A stretch of DNA of 9,941 bases from an uncultured Mycoplasmatota bacterium (lineage in GTDB: Bacteria; Bacillota_I; Bacilli_A; RF39; UBA660), in NCBI GenBank assembly GCA_947297555.1, contig CAMYTM010000012.1, positions 1-9,941 on the forward strand. Reading direction: 5' to 3'. Both the position numbers and the translations under genes were made by a program. The notes below the pieces were generated by a model. The model was not told where the DNA came from, did not search any database, and worked only from the letters and a program-made list of their open reading frames with translations. The first letter of the stretch is position 1. Each line of letters opens with the position of its first letter. This document shows positions 1 to 7,070 of this stretch, in pieces.

Positions 1-513
1 GAGCATTAAGTTTATGGTTGCTCCAACACTTGCAAAGTTTAAAGCAATTTCGGCTCCCTTTAATTCTTCGGCATCAATAATAAATTTGTTTCCTTCCATC
101 GTAATGGTTGCACCTAGGGCTTCAAATCCTTTTAAGTGGTAATCAATTTGTCTTGCACCAAAGTTACAGCCTCCAGGAAAATAGATTTCTACGTGTTTGA
201 ATTTTGAAAGCAGAGCCCCCATAAAGTAATACGAAGCACGTAATTTATTAGATAGTTCTTCTGGTATAGTTGTATTTATAATTTGGCTAGAATCGATTTT
301 TATAGATTCTTCTTCAACTACTAGTTTTCCATTTAATAATTCAATTATTTCTTTTAAAACATCAACATCTGTAATATGAGGAACATTATATATAATGGTT
401 TCTTCATCAGAAAGAATTGCAGCGGGTAGTAGGGCAACTACACTATTTTTAGCACCATTTATTTTAATTGTTCCACTTAATAAATTACCACCTTGTATTA
501 CTAATTTTTGCAT
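1..513 (-). CDS. murA: UDP-N-acetylglucosamine 1-carboxyvinyltransferase, N-terminal part (cut by window edge)
   Basis: Catalyses the first committed step of peptidoglycan synthesis in the cytoplasm: enolpyruvyl transfer from phosphoenolpyruvate to UDP-GlcNAc. Only the first 171 codons lie in the window; the family is about 420 residues, so the C-terminal part is off the left edge. Seen here: the N-terminal NGAKNS motif with Lys22, Arg91 in LRASYYFMGALL, the catalytic-loop motif PGGCNFGAR with Cys116 (equivalent to E. coli Cys115, the fosfomycin target), KGFEALGA, and SVGATINLML at the cut. The Cys is present, so this is not a naturally fosfomycin-resistant Asp variant. SVGATIN resembles the second Gram-positive paralogue (MurAB/MurZ type), but paralogue assignment from half a protein is uncertain. 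The ATG is preceded by AAAGGA about 10 nt upstream and by its own promoter at 540-568, so it can be transcribed independently of mntP. Confidence 0.96.
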   Translation of the reverse strand, partial: MQKLVIQGGNLLSGTIKINGAKNSVVALLPAAILSDEETIIYNVPHITDVDVLKEIIELLNGKLVVEEESIKIDSSQIINTTIPEELSNKLRASYYFMGALLSKFKHVEIYFPGGCNFGARQIDYHLKGFEALGATITMEGNKFIIDAEELKGAEIALNFASVGATINLML

Positions 514-539
514 TTCATCACGTTCCTTTTATCTCTTTA

Positions 540-568
540 ATTATATAATTTTATGTCCTATTTGTCGA
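540..568 (-). promoter_or_regulatory. Sigma-A-type promoter of murA
   Basis: On the minus strand, TCGACA (568-563; five of six bases of the -35 consensus) is separated by exactly 17 bp from a perfect TATAAT (545-540). Transcription would start near 533, giving a leader of about 20 nt before the murA ATG, which contains the Shine-Dalgarno sequence. This fits a constitutive housekeeping promoter lying between mntP and murA. I see no terminator hairpin between mntP and murA, so read-through from the upstream genes is also possible. Confidence 0.75.
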
Positions 569-580
569 GTTCATGCAGTT

Positions 581-1120
581 TTAATATTTACATAAATGAA
601 AAACACCTATTATAATCAATAAAATAGCCCCAAAAATAGTTGCATATACTCCTAGTAATCGATTGGCATATTTGCCTATTAACAAACCTATATAAGTGAA
701 ACAAAAACTTGTAATAGAAAATATAACAACGGCTATAAACATATTACTAGTAATAGCACTGAGTCCAATTCCCGTCGAGAAACTATCAATGGAAACTCCT
801 AAAGGGAATAAAAACATATTAAATATATTCATATTTTTTGGTTTATCTTCTGGCTTCATAAGTTCCATTAACATTGTAACGGATAAATAAATTAAAATAA
901 TTCCTAAGAGGAAGTTACTTTTTAACATAAATATTTCTACAATTTTATTTCCGATTAAATTTCCGATTAAGGGCATTATAAAGTGCATAATCCCTACAAT
1001 AATAGAGAAGAGTATGCATCTTTTTTTGGATATGTTGCCAGTTCCTATTCCGAGGGATAGGGAAAAAGTATCCATACTTAAGGCAATGGCTATGGTTAGT
1101 ATTGTAAGACTTTCTTTCAT
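581..1120 (-). CDS. mntP: MntP-family manganese efflux pump (YwlD-like)
   Basis: Integral membrane protein of 179 residues, the usual size of the MntP (DUF204) family, which exports Mn2+ across the cytoplasmic membrane. Six hydrophobic segments are visible (roughly 4-26, 36-56, 66-87, 103-122, 127-149, 155-175). The internal duplication typical of the family shows as two similar motifs, ALSMDTFSLSLGIG (13-26) and GVSIDSFSTGIGL (108-120). Each carries a membrane Asp (D17, D112) of the kind needed for transport in E. coli MntP. YtaF, a sporulation-associated relative, is an alternative name, but the motifs and the position after spoIIR match B. subtilis ywlD better. The start is set by AAGGAGG 8 nt before the ATG. 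The gene follows spoIIR by 47 nt and is probably co-transcribed with it. A small hairpin (1134-1152) lies in that gap and touches the ribosome binding site. The family call is firm; metal specificity is inferred. Confidence 0.88.
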   Translation of the reverse strand: MKESLTILTIAIALSMDTFSLSLGIGTGNISKKRCILFSIIVGIMHFIMPLIGNLIGNKIVEIFMLKSNFLLGIILIYLSVTMLMELMKPEDKPKNMNIFNMFLFPLGVSIDSFSTGIGLSAITSNMFIAVVIFSITSFCFTYIGLLIGKYANRLLGVYATIFGAILLIIIGVFHLCKY

Positions 1121-1133
1121 AAAAAAAATCCTC

Positions 1134-1152
1134 CTTAGTTAAATATACTAAG
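1134..1152 (-). promoter_or_regulatory. Small hairpin overlapping the mntP ribosome binding site
   Basis: On the minus strand CTTAGT and ACTAAG form a perfect 6-bp inverted repeat around a 7-nt A/T loop. The second arm ends in the AAG that begins the mntP Shine-Dalgarno AAGGAGG. The stem is short and AT-rich, so any effect on translation would be mild. It is too small to be a yybP-ykoY manganese riboswitch, and the U run after it is separated by GAGGA, so it is not a convincing terminator. Confidence 0.35.
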
Positions 1153-1167
1153 AAAGGTTTTAGAAAA

Positions 1168-1674
1168 TTACATATATTTTTTAAATATATCTTTTACAAA
1201 CCATTCGTAATCAACATCTTTCATATTGGTTTCTTGTGCTTCCATTAAACAAAGGGGAGGGAAGAGTACACACCACCAATTTTCTCCTTCACCTTTTCCT
1301 AATGTGACAACTAAAGAATCATACATTCCACTTTCATATTTTACACCTTTATAACTTTTTTCTGGAAAGTAATTTTTTCCATAGTTAATTTGATAGGGGA
1401 GGTTATAATTGTTAATCATGGTTTTAATTTCAGGTATTTTTTGATTGATAGCGAGACTTACTTGTTCTTTATTATGAGGGTTTGCTATATCGTTTTTTAG
1501 AATATTTTCAATGTTGTTTTTTATTTCCATCTTGGTTGCTTGATCTTCGAAAGTATTGCTACTTGCAATGACTCTTAATCTTATTGCATTATCTGGAATT
1601 ATATATTCTTCTTCACCTTTGTTTATAAAGCATATTACTGTAAATAAAAATAAGACAATAATTATTTTTTTCAT
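1168..1674 (-). CDS. spoIIR: Stage II sporulation protein R
   Basis: SpoIIR is made in the forespore and secreted into the intermembrane space. There it triggers SpoIIGA to process pro-sigma-E in the mother cell. The 168-residue product has an N-terminal hydrophobic export segment (about 3-17), then family signatures IRLRVIASS (31-39), a following DQ pair (44-45), FPEKSY (103-108), and the diagnostic NWWCVLFPPLC block (132-142). Length is at the short end for the family; B. subtilis SpoIIR is about 220 residues. The ATG follows AGGTGA by 6 nt. It sits 49 nt after the glycosyltransferase gene and just ahead of mntP; in B. subtilis it likewise lies between prmC and ywlD. In Bacillus transcription is by sigma-F. 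I could not make out a sigma-F-like promoter in the short gap. Its presence implies an endospore programme in this organism. Confidence 0.95.
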   Translation of the reverse strand: MKKIIIVLFLFTVICFINKGEEEYIIPDNAIRLRVIASSNTFEDQATKMEIKNNIENILKNDIANPHNKEQVSLAINQKIPEIKTMINNYNLPYQINYGKNYFPEKSYKGVKYESGMYDSLVVTLGKGEGENWWCVLFPPLCLMEAQETNMKDVDYEWFVKDIFKKYM

Positions 1675-1723
1675 TTTAGTTCACCTAAATAATTATGTCT
1701 TATTTGTTTATTTTTTATTCACA

Positions 1724-2956
1724 TTACTGATTTTCATTTAATAAAGTGTCCATATTCGCTTTTCTATTGTGTTCAATTTGTACCCATTTTAAGTCTTTTT
1801 TGAATAAACATATAATGTTAATTGGTATCCATGACATTAGAAATACCATAAATAATAATATTCCATGCATTGTTGTTTCAATGTCTCTTTTATAATATAG
1901 AATTACAAACATATTCATAATGATACAACATAAGTAACCAATCATGAAGCATACATAACCTAATGAGAAGAAGTAAGAAAATAAATCGTTTAATTCAATT
2001 CCTAAAATATTAAATACTCCTAACATTAAAGTTAATCCTACTCCTAAAACTTGAAAATAAGGTGCTATAGCAAACATGAATTTATCTAGTGCTGCAAAGT
2101 CTCTTTCTTTTATAATCTTTTTTAGTAATGGTTTTCTATAAATTCGAAAGCATTCAATAATTCCTTTACTCCAACGGCTTCTTTGATTCCAAGAATCCAT
2201 AAATTTTAAAACTTGTTCGTCATAAGTTATAGCATCTTCTACATACGCAATTTTATAGCCTTTTAATACACATTGGATAGATAATTCTATATCTTCGGTT
2301 ATTGTTTTTGGATCAAATCCTTCGTCAATTACACTTTTAGAAACCATAAATCCTGTCCCATTGATTGCAGCAGCAGAATCTATTTTCATACGTGCTTTGT
2401 TAAAAAAGAAATTTTGAATATAGTAGAAAATAGAATGACTTGCACTTAACCAGTTGTCTTCAATATTTTTACTATCTTTTCTTCCTTGGGCTACTTTATA
2501 TCCAGAAAGGTATGTGTTATTCATTAATTTTAAGAAATCAGGATGGACTACATTATCAGCATCAAAAATAATATAGGCATCATAATCTTTTTTCTTTAAT
2601 TTGGCAAAAGCAAATTTTAATACGTCACCTTTTGATTTTACTGGAACAGTCACATTAACGGCTTTGGCCCCTGCTTTTTTTGCAACTTCATAAGTATCAT
2701 CGTTACTATTGTTTACAAATGTATAAATGTCATATAAATCATGAGGATAATTTTGCTCTTTTAAACTTTTTATTAAATCCCCTACAACTTTTCCTTCATT
2801 TCTTGCCGCAATAACAACAGCAAATTTTGTTCTTGCTCTAAATGGACGAATTTTTGGTATGTCTTCTTTTTTGAAAGCAAATAATCCTGTTATAGCAAAA
2901 TATAAGCCATATAAAAGCGTGATGATAAATAATATATAATAAATCATTTGTACCAT
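1724..2956 (-). CDS. Membrane glycosyltransferase family 2 (processive BcsA/IcaA-like)
   Basis: Predicted inner-membrane GT2 enzyme of 410 residues that would use a UDP-sugar to build or extend a surface or exported glycan; the sugar and acceptor cannot be read from sequence. Order of parts: one TM helix (5-27), a GT-A catalytic domain with VVIAARNE (47-54), a KSKGDVL segment (107-113), the DxD motif FDADN (D132, D134), catalytic TED (220-222) and QRSRW (Q258-W262, the QxxRW of processive enzymes), then three or more TM segments between about 295 and 386. The motif that usually reads DN(C/S)xDDT is NNSNDDT (82-88), so the first, nucleotide-binding Asp appears as Asn82. The ATG follows AAAGGAG by 7 nt; Met4 is a less likely alternative. 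It lies between prmC and spoIIR and has its own promoter and structured leader upstream. A role in envelope or spore-coat polysaccharide is possible but inferred only from neighbours. Confidence 0.88.
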   Translation of the reverse strand: MVQMIYYILFIITLLYGLYFAITGLFAFKKEDIPKIRPFRARTKFAVVIAARNEGKVVGDLIKSLKEQNYPHDLYDIYTFVNNSNDDTYEVAKKAGAKAVNVTVPVKSKGDVLKFAFAKLKKKDYDAYIIFDADNVVHPDFLKLMNNTYLSGYKVAQGRKDSKNIEDNWLSASHSIFYYIQNFFFNKARMKIDSAAAINGTGFMVSKSVIDEGFDPKTITEDIELSIQCVLKGYKIAYVEDAITYDEQVLKFMDSWNQRSRWSKGIIECFRIYRKPLLKKIIKERDFAALDKFMFAIAPYFQVLGVGLTLMLGVFNILGIELNDLFSYFFSLGYVCFMIGYLCCIIMNMFVILYYKRDIETTMHGILLFMVFLMSWIPINIICLFKKDLKWVQIEHNRKANMDTLLNENQ

Positions 2957-2971
2957 ACTATTACTCCTTTA

Positions 2972-3025
2972 TTAATAACACTATATCATTGGATTGTGAC
3001 TAAAATGTGACTTTCTTGTTATTAA
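2972..3025 (-). promoter_or_regulatory. Structured 5' leader of the glycosyltransferase gene with tandem 7-bp repeats
   Basis: A perfect 9-bp inverted repeat, TTAATAACA (minus strand 3025-3017) and TGTTATTAA (2980-2972), brackets a 36-nt loop. Its first arm begins only a few bases after the predicted transcription start. Its second arm ends one base before the AAAGGAG ribosome binding site (2970-2964). The loop contains AGTCACA twice (plus-strand TGTGACT at 2995-3001 and 3006-3012), spaced 11 bp, one helical turn. The layout suits either an RNA element that presents or masks the ribosome binding site, or an operator just downstream of the promoter. It matches no riboswitch class I recognise, and function is inferred. 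Confidence 0.45.
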
Positions 3026-3034
3026 CTCTATTCC

Positions 3035-3063
3035 ATTTTATATTTTCTACACTAGATTGTCAA
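3035..3063 (-). promoter_or_regulatory. Sigma-A-type promoter of the glycosyltransferase gene
   Basis: On the minus strand a perfect TTGACA (3063-3058) is followed after 17 bp by TAAAAT (3040-3035; five of six bases of the -10 consensus). Transcription would begin near 3028, giving a leader of about 70 nt that holds the inverted repeat and tandem repeat at 2972-3025. It is one of the best promoters in the window. It suggests that the glycosyltransferase, and probably spoIIR and mntP by read-through, form a unit separable from the argS-prmC genes. Confidence 0.75.
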
Positions 3064-3118
3064 GTTTTTAAGGATATGTTCCACATCTCTTTTATTACGT
3101 GACCTATTATTAGTGTAT

Positions 3119-3841
3119 TTATTGTTCGATGAAAATATAACGAAATTTTCCACATAAATCTTTTTCGCAAGATATTTTCGCAGTTGGAAATTTTTGGGTG
3201 GCTAATTTTATAATTTCGTCTTTTTGGTTTTCTCCAATTTCAAAGGTAATTAGTCTTGGTTTATTTTTTATTTGTTCTAGTATTTTTCTATAAAATATAA
3301 TGCCTTTTTCTTCTGCATATAAAGCGATTGAGGGTTCATAGTAAACAGATTCATCTACACTTTCTTCTTTGCCAATATAAGGTGGGTTAGAAATTATAAC
3401 GTCATAATTTTCTGTTATTGTTTCTTTTAAAATATTAAGTTTTTTATACTCAACTATAACATTATTTTTTATCCCGTTTTCTTTGGCTACTTGTAATGCA
3501 TCTTTTGATATATCAATTCCTTTACAATAAAAATTTGTATTTTTGGCAATGGCAACGGCTATACATCCGCTCCCTGTACATATATCTAAAAATTTTAATG
3601 GTTCTTGTTGGTATTTTTCTACTTTTTTTAATACTTTTTCTACTAAATATTCTGTTTCAAATCTGGGAATTAAGACATGTTCATTGACGTTGATTTCTAC
3701 ATTTAAAAAAGCGACATTCCCTATTAAGTATTGAATAGGGTAGCCGGCATTTACTTTTTTTATTGCTTCTTCGTAGTTTGTTTGATATTTTTCTTGTAAT
3801 AATTTTTTATCTAAATCAGTTAGAGTTCTTTTGCTAAACAT
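3119..3841 (-). CDS. prmC: Peptide chain release factor N5-glutamine methyltransferase
   Basis: S-adenosylmethionine-dependent enzyme that methylates the glutamine of the GGQ motif in class I release factors, which speeds peptide release at termination. Visible signatures: PIQYLIG (35-41) and LIPRFETE (57-64) linking the substrate-binding and catalytic parts, SAM motif DICTGSGCIAVA (86-97), acidic GIDIS (108-112), the catalytic NPPY (152-155), YEPSIALYAEEKG (168-180), and EIGENQ (201-206). At 240 residues it is shorter than the roughly 280 usual for PrmC. The missing part is the first ~40 residues of the N-terminal helical domain. Its ATG overlaps the prfA stop by one base (TAATG), with GGGAG inside the end of prfA, so translation is probably coupled to that of its own substrate. 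The same prfA-prmC pairing is common in bacteria. No clear terminator follows it. Confidence 0.95.
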   Translation of the reverse strand: MFSKRTLTDLDKKLLQEKYQTNYEEAIKKVNAGYPIQYLIGNVAFLNVEINVNEHVLIPRFETEYLVEKVLKKVEKYQQEPLKFLDICTGSGCIAVAIAKNTNFYCKGIDISKDALQVAKENGIKNNVIVEYKKLNILKETITENYDVIISNPPYIGKEESVDESVYYEPSIALYAEEKGIIFYRKILEQIKNKPRLITFEIGENQKDEIIKLATQKFPTAKISCEKDLCGKFRYIFIEQ

Positions 3842-4896
3842 TATTCTCCCTCTAATTTTCTTCTTTGATCTTCTGTAATTAAAGCTGTAATAATTGGTTC
3901 TAGACCTCCGTCCATTACACGATCTAATTCCATAATAGAAAAGTTAATACGATGATCTGTTACACGATTTTGTGGATAGTTATAAGTTCTTATTTTTTCA
4001 GATCGATCTCCAGAGCCAACTTTATTTTTACGTTCTTGTGTTACTTCATTATTTTTTTGTTGTTCTAAATTATCATATATTTTGGCTTTTAATATAGACA
4101 TCGCCTGTTCTTTATTTTTCATTTGACTACGTTCATTTTGACAAGTTACTACGGTATTGGTAGGTAAATGGGTAATTCGAACAGCAGAATTTGAAGTATT
4201 TACCGATTGTCCTCCTGCTCCACTTGAATGGTAAACATCAATTTTTAAGTCACTTTCTTTAATTTCAATATCTACATCTTCTACCTCTGGCATGACAACA
4301 ACAGTGGCAGTAGAAGTATGGACTCTCCCTGCAGACTCTGTTTCAGGGACTCTTTGCACTCTATGTGCACCACTTTCGTATTTTAGTTTTGAATAAACAT
4401 TGTCTCCTTTAATCATGCATTCTACTTGAGAAAATCCGCCACTAGTTCCAGAAATTTCGTTAATGACTTCTATTTTCCAGTTATTTTTTTCGGCGTAGTA
4501 AGTATACATTCTAAATAAATCTCCAGCAAATATATTTGCTTCATCTCCACCAGCCGCACCACGAATTTCCATAATAACGTTTTTGCCATCATTTTCGTCT
4601 TTTGGAATTAACAAAATTTCTAATTCATTTGTTATTTTTGTTAATCTTTCATTTTGTTCAACAATTTCCATTTCTGCCATTTCTCGGAGTTCTATATCAT
4701 TCATTAAACTTTTGGCTTCTGTAATTTTTTCATTAGCATCTTTATATTCTTCATATTTTTTTACAATATTTTCTAAATCGCTTCGTTCTTTAGAAAGTTT
4801 ACTTACTTTTTTAAAGTCTTGCATGACTTCTGGTTCCATCAGTATTTTTTCAATTTCATGATATCTTTTTAGAATGGCTTCTAATCTATTTTCCAT
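3841..4896 (-). CDS. prfA: Peptide chain release factor 1
   Basis: Recognises UAA and UAG in the ribosomal A site and triggers peptidyl-tRNA hydrolysis. The 351-residue protein is full length for RF1 (about 355-360). It shows the N-terminal helical region (1-100), the GGDEAN segment (116-121), HRVQRVPETES (178-188) whose PET is the PxT stop-codon reading motif of RF1, the catalytic GAGGQSVN (226-233; Gln230 is the PrmC target), and the C-terminal ERSQMKNKEQAM block (255-266). RF2 would carry SPF in place of PxT, so this is RF1. The start follows AGAGGAA. It lies 45 nt after rpoE and overlaps prmC by one base. Confidence 0.97.
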   Translation of the reverse strand: MENRLEAILKRYHEIEKILMEPEVMQDFKKVSKLSKERSDLENIVKKYEEYKDANEKITEAKSLMNDIELREMAEMEIVEQNERLTKITNELEILLIPKDENDGKNVIMEIRGAAGGDEANIFAGDLFRMYTYYAEKNNWKIEVINEISGTSGGFSQVECMIKGDNVYSKLKYESGAHRVQRVPETESAGRVHTSTATVVVMPEVEDVDIEIKESDLKIDVYHSSGAGGQSVNTSNSAVRITHLPTNTVVTCQNERSQMKNKEQAMSILKAKIYDNLEQQKNNEVTQERKNKVGSGDRSEKIRTYNYPQNRVTDHRINFSIMELDRVMDGGLEPIITALITEDQRRKLEGE

Positions 4897-4941
4897 AAGT
4901 TATTTCCTCTTTCTATATTTATTTATAAAGAAAAAGAATAG

Positions 4942-5373
4942 TTATAACATGGAATCTTCTTCGTCTTCATCACTAATTACAACTAAATCTTTTAAATCGT
5001 CTGTCTCGTCATCGTCATCTGTTTCATCATAAAAAATTTCTTCATCTTCGGTTTCTTCTTCATCAAGGTCTTCCATGTCATCTGTTACAATATCTTCATC
5101 ATCGTCATCAATAATTACGTTCCCAGCATGACGTGTTTTTAAATCCCATGTACCATCATCTAGCATAATAAATCTTTTATCTAGTGTTAACATTTCAAAG
5201 AAATCTCCAATTTTATCTTCTATTACGGCTTCTGATAGATTGATTAGTTTTCCAATTTCATTAAATAAGTCTATTATTTTCATTTTTTGTTTTTTTTCTG
5301 TTAGAATTGCAAAAGCAATATCGTCATAAGACATCGTTTCTAATTCTTCTTTACTAAGACTTTTTAAATCCAT
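4942..5373 (-). CDS. rpoE: DNA-directed RNA polymerase delta subunit
   Basis: Small Firmicutes-specific RNA polymerase subunit that helps displace nucleic acid from core enzyme, speeds recycling and tunes promoter selectivity. The 143-residue product has the expected two halves. A folded N-terminal HARE-HTH domain (about 4-80; MSYDDIAFAIL at 14-24, TWDLKTR at 75-81) is followed by an unstructured, highly acidic tail from about residue 87, rich in Asp and Glu to the end. The family is usually 150-190 residues, so the tail is slightly short. Its GGAGG ribosome binding site directly follows, and its first bases overlap, the argS stop codon TAG, leaving an 11-nt gap between the genes and implying translational coupling in an argS-rpoE-prfA-prmC unit. 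The ywiB-argS-rpoE neighbourhood is also known in Bacillus. Confidence 0.93.
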   Translation of the reverse strand: MDLKSLSKEELETMSYDDIAFAILTEKKQKMKIIDLFNEIGKLINLSEAVIEDKIGDFFEMLTLDKRFIMLDDGTWDLKTRHAGNVIIDDDDEDIVTDDMEDLDEEETEDEEIFYDETDDDDETDDLKDLVVISDEDEEDSML

Positions 5374-5384
5374 AATTTTTCCTC

Positions 5385-7070
5385 CTACATTTTAGATGGG
5401 ATTTCCATTACTAAAATCTCAAGTAAGTCTTTTATTATATCTAAAGTTAAGGAAAGTAAGGTTACCCAATCTCTTTTTTTCTCATGATCTTCTAAATTAT
5501 TAATATGATTATTTTCATAAAATGCATTCACTAAAACACATATTTCATATAAATAATTTGCAATTACCGATGGCATCCTTGTTTTAAAGGCATAATTTAA
5601 GATTTCATCTAATTCTAGAATTTTTAATCTTAATCCTCGGTCGTGAACATTATATATTGTTTTTGATAAGTTGTCTACAAAAGTTTCATTATTTTGTATA
5701 ATTTTTTTTGTTCTTACATAGGTATAAAGAATATATGGCCCTGTTTTTCCTGTTGTTTTTGAGAATTTCTCAATATCAAATATATATTCTTTTTCGCGAT
5801 TGTTTTGTAAATCGGCAAATTTTATAATAGAACCGACGATTTTTTCTAGGTCACTATTATCATACTCAGTATTGTGATTTTCATTATTTAGAAAAATAGT
5901 TTTGGTCTCACTAAATAGTTCTTCTAGTTTCGGTGTATTTCCAGCACGAGTTTTAAAGGGTTTGTTATCTTTCCCGTTGATTGTTCCAAGTCCTAAAAAT
6001 TCACAATCTATATTTTTTGTTTCTTCTATTTTTTTAGCAACACGGAATACTTGGGTAAAATGCATGCTCTGACGACTATCAGCAACATATAAAACTTTAT
6101 TAGGGTGATAGTCTTTTTCTCTTTGGAAGAGTGTTGCTAAATCCGTTGTTCCATATAAATAGGCCCCATTTGATTTTTGAAAGATTAATGGAGGAACTTC
6201 GATTTTGTCATTCTCCTTTCTAACTACAACCACTTTAGCACCTTCGCTAGTTTTTAATATTTTTTCTTTTTCTAATGAGTTTTTGACATCTAAAATATAT
6301 GGATAGGCATTGGATTCTCCTAACCAAAGGTCAAAGGATACTCCTAAATAATCGTACATTTTTTTGATGTCTTTTTTGGATATTTCTAAAATTTCTTTGA
6401 AGTATGCTTGATACTCAACATGTCCATCTTGTAAGTCTTTGGTAATGCTAGCACAAATTTCTTTGATACTTTCGTTTTCCTTACATAGACCACTAATTTT
6501 TGGATATAAATCAGAGAGGATTTCTAACGTAATTTCACTTGGAGTAATGTTTTCTTGTTTTAGTCCATAGATTACTTGGCCAATTTGTAAGCCATAATCT
6601 CCTAAATGAACATCTGCTATGACATTTTGATTCATGTATTTTAAAAGTCTTTTGATAGATTCTCCAACAATTGCAGGTCTTAAATGACCCACATGTAATG
6701 GTTTAGCGACATTGGCTCCTCCATAATCTATGACAATTGTCTCTTGCTTAGGAAGTGTAATATTGAATTTGTTAACACTTGTCATTTTATTTAGTTGTTC
6801 ATTAATGTAAGTATCTGTTAAAGTGAAATTAATAAATCCTGGTCTTACGCATTCTATTTTAGAAAATTTCTTTAATGCTTCTTCGTTTGTATTTAACTTT
6901 TCAACAATTTTTTCTCCGATTTCATAAGGATTTTGGTGCAAATTTTTGGCTAGTTCAAAAGTACCATTGTACTGATAGTCACACAAGTCTGGTCGATTAG
7001 AGATTAGAATTTTAGCGTTTGTTTCTATGTTAAATAGATTTTTTATTATCTCATTTAATTCTTTATTCAT
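5385..7070 (-). CDS. argS: Arginine-tRNA ligase
   Basis: Class I aminoacyl-tRNA synthetase that charges tRNA-Arg using ATP. The 561 residues match the usual bacterial length. Seen in order: N-terminal tRNA D-loop-binding domain (1-~105), the ATP-binding PLHVGHL with HVGH (126-129), GDYG (157-160), YLYGTTDLATL (304-314), the KMSK-replacing loop GKDNKPFKTRAG (366-377), TGPYILYTYVR (443-453), and a helical anticodon-binding domain to the end, finishing EIPSKM. The ATG lies inside the last codons of ywiB (8-nt overlap, ATGAATAA), with AAAGGA 9 nt upstream. It ends in TAG, the only intact gene in the window not ending in TAA. There is no room for a T-box leader between the operon promoter and ywiB. 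Confidence 0.97.
   Translation of the reverse strand: MNKELNEIIKNLFNIETNAKILISNRPDLCDYQYNGTFELAKNLHQNPYEIGEKIVEKLNTNEEALKKFSKIECVRPGFINFTLTDTYINEQLNKMTSVNKFNITLPKQETIVIDYGGANVAKPLHVGHLRPAIVGESIKRLLKYMNQNVIADVHLGDYGLQIGQVIYGLKQENITPSEITLEILSDLYPKISGLCKENESIKEICASITKDLQDGHVEYQAYFKEILEISKKDIKKMYDYLGVSFDLWLGESNAYPYILDVKNSLEKEKILKTSEGAKVVVVRKENDKIEVPPLIFQKSNGAYLYGTTDLATLFQREKDYHPNKVLYVADSRQSMHFTQVFRVAKKIEETKNIDCEFLGLGTINGKDNKPFKTRAGNTPKLEELFSETKTIFLNNENHNTEYDNSDLEKIVGSIIKFADLQNNREKEYIFDIEKFSKTTGKTGPYILYTYVRTKKIIQNNETFVDNLSKTIYNVHDRGLRLKILELDEILNYAFKTRMPSVIANYLYEICVLVNAFYENNHINNLEDHEKKRDWVTLLSLTLDIIKDLLEILVMEIPSKM

Noticed and set aside
1121..1167. yybP-ykoY manganese riboswitch before mntP
   Set aside because: The spoIIR-mntP gap is 47 nt, too short for that riboswitch, and its conserved loops are absent.
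1675..1723. Sigma-F promoter for spoIIR
   Set aside because: The gap is AT-rich and I could not place both a -35 GYWTA-like and a -10 GGNRANAHTR-like element at the correct spacing.
4340..4350. PET instead of PAT in the stop-codon reading motif of RF1
   Set aside because: The RF1 motif is PxT and the middle residue varies naturally among bacteria; not evidence of altered stop recognition.
4583..4861. Plus-strand open frame of 92 codons
   Set aside because: Antisense shadow of the helical N-terminal part of prfA; Ser/Phe/Ile-rich as expected from the complement of Lys/Glu-rich coding sequence.
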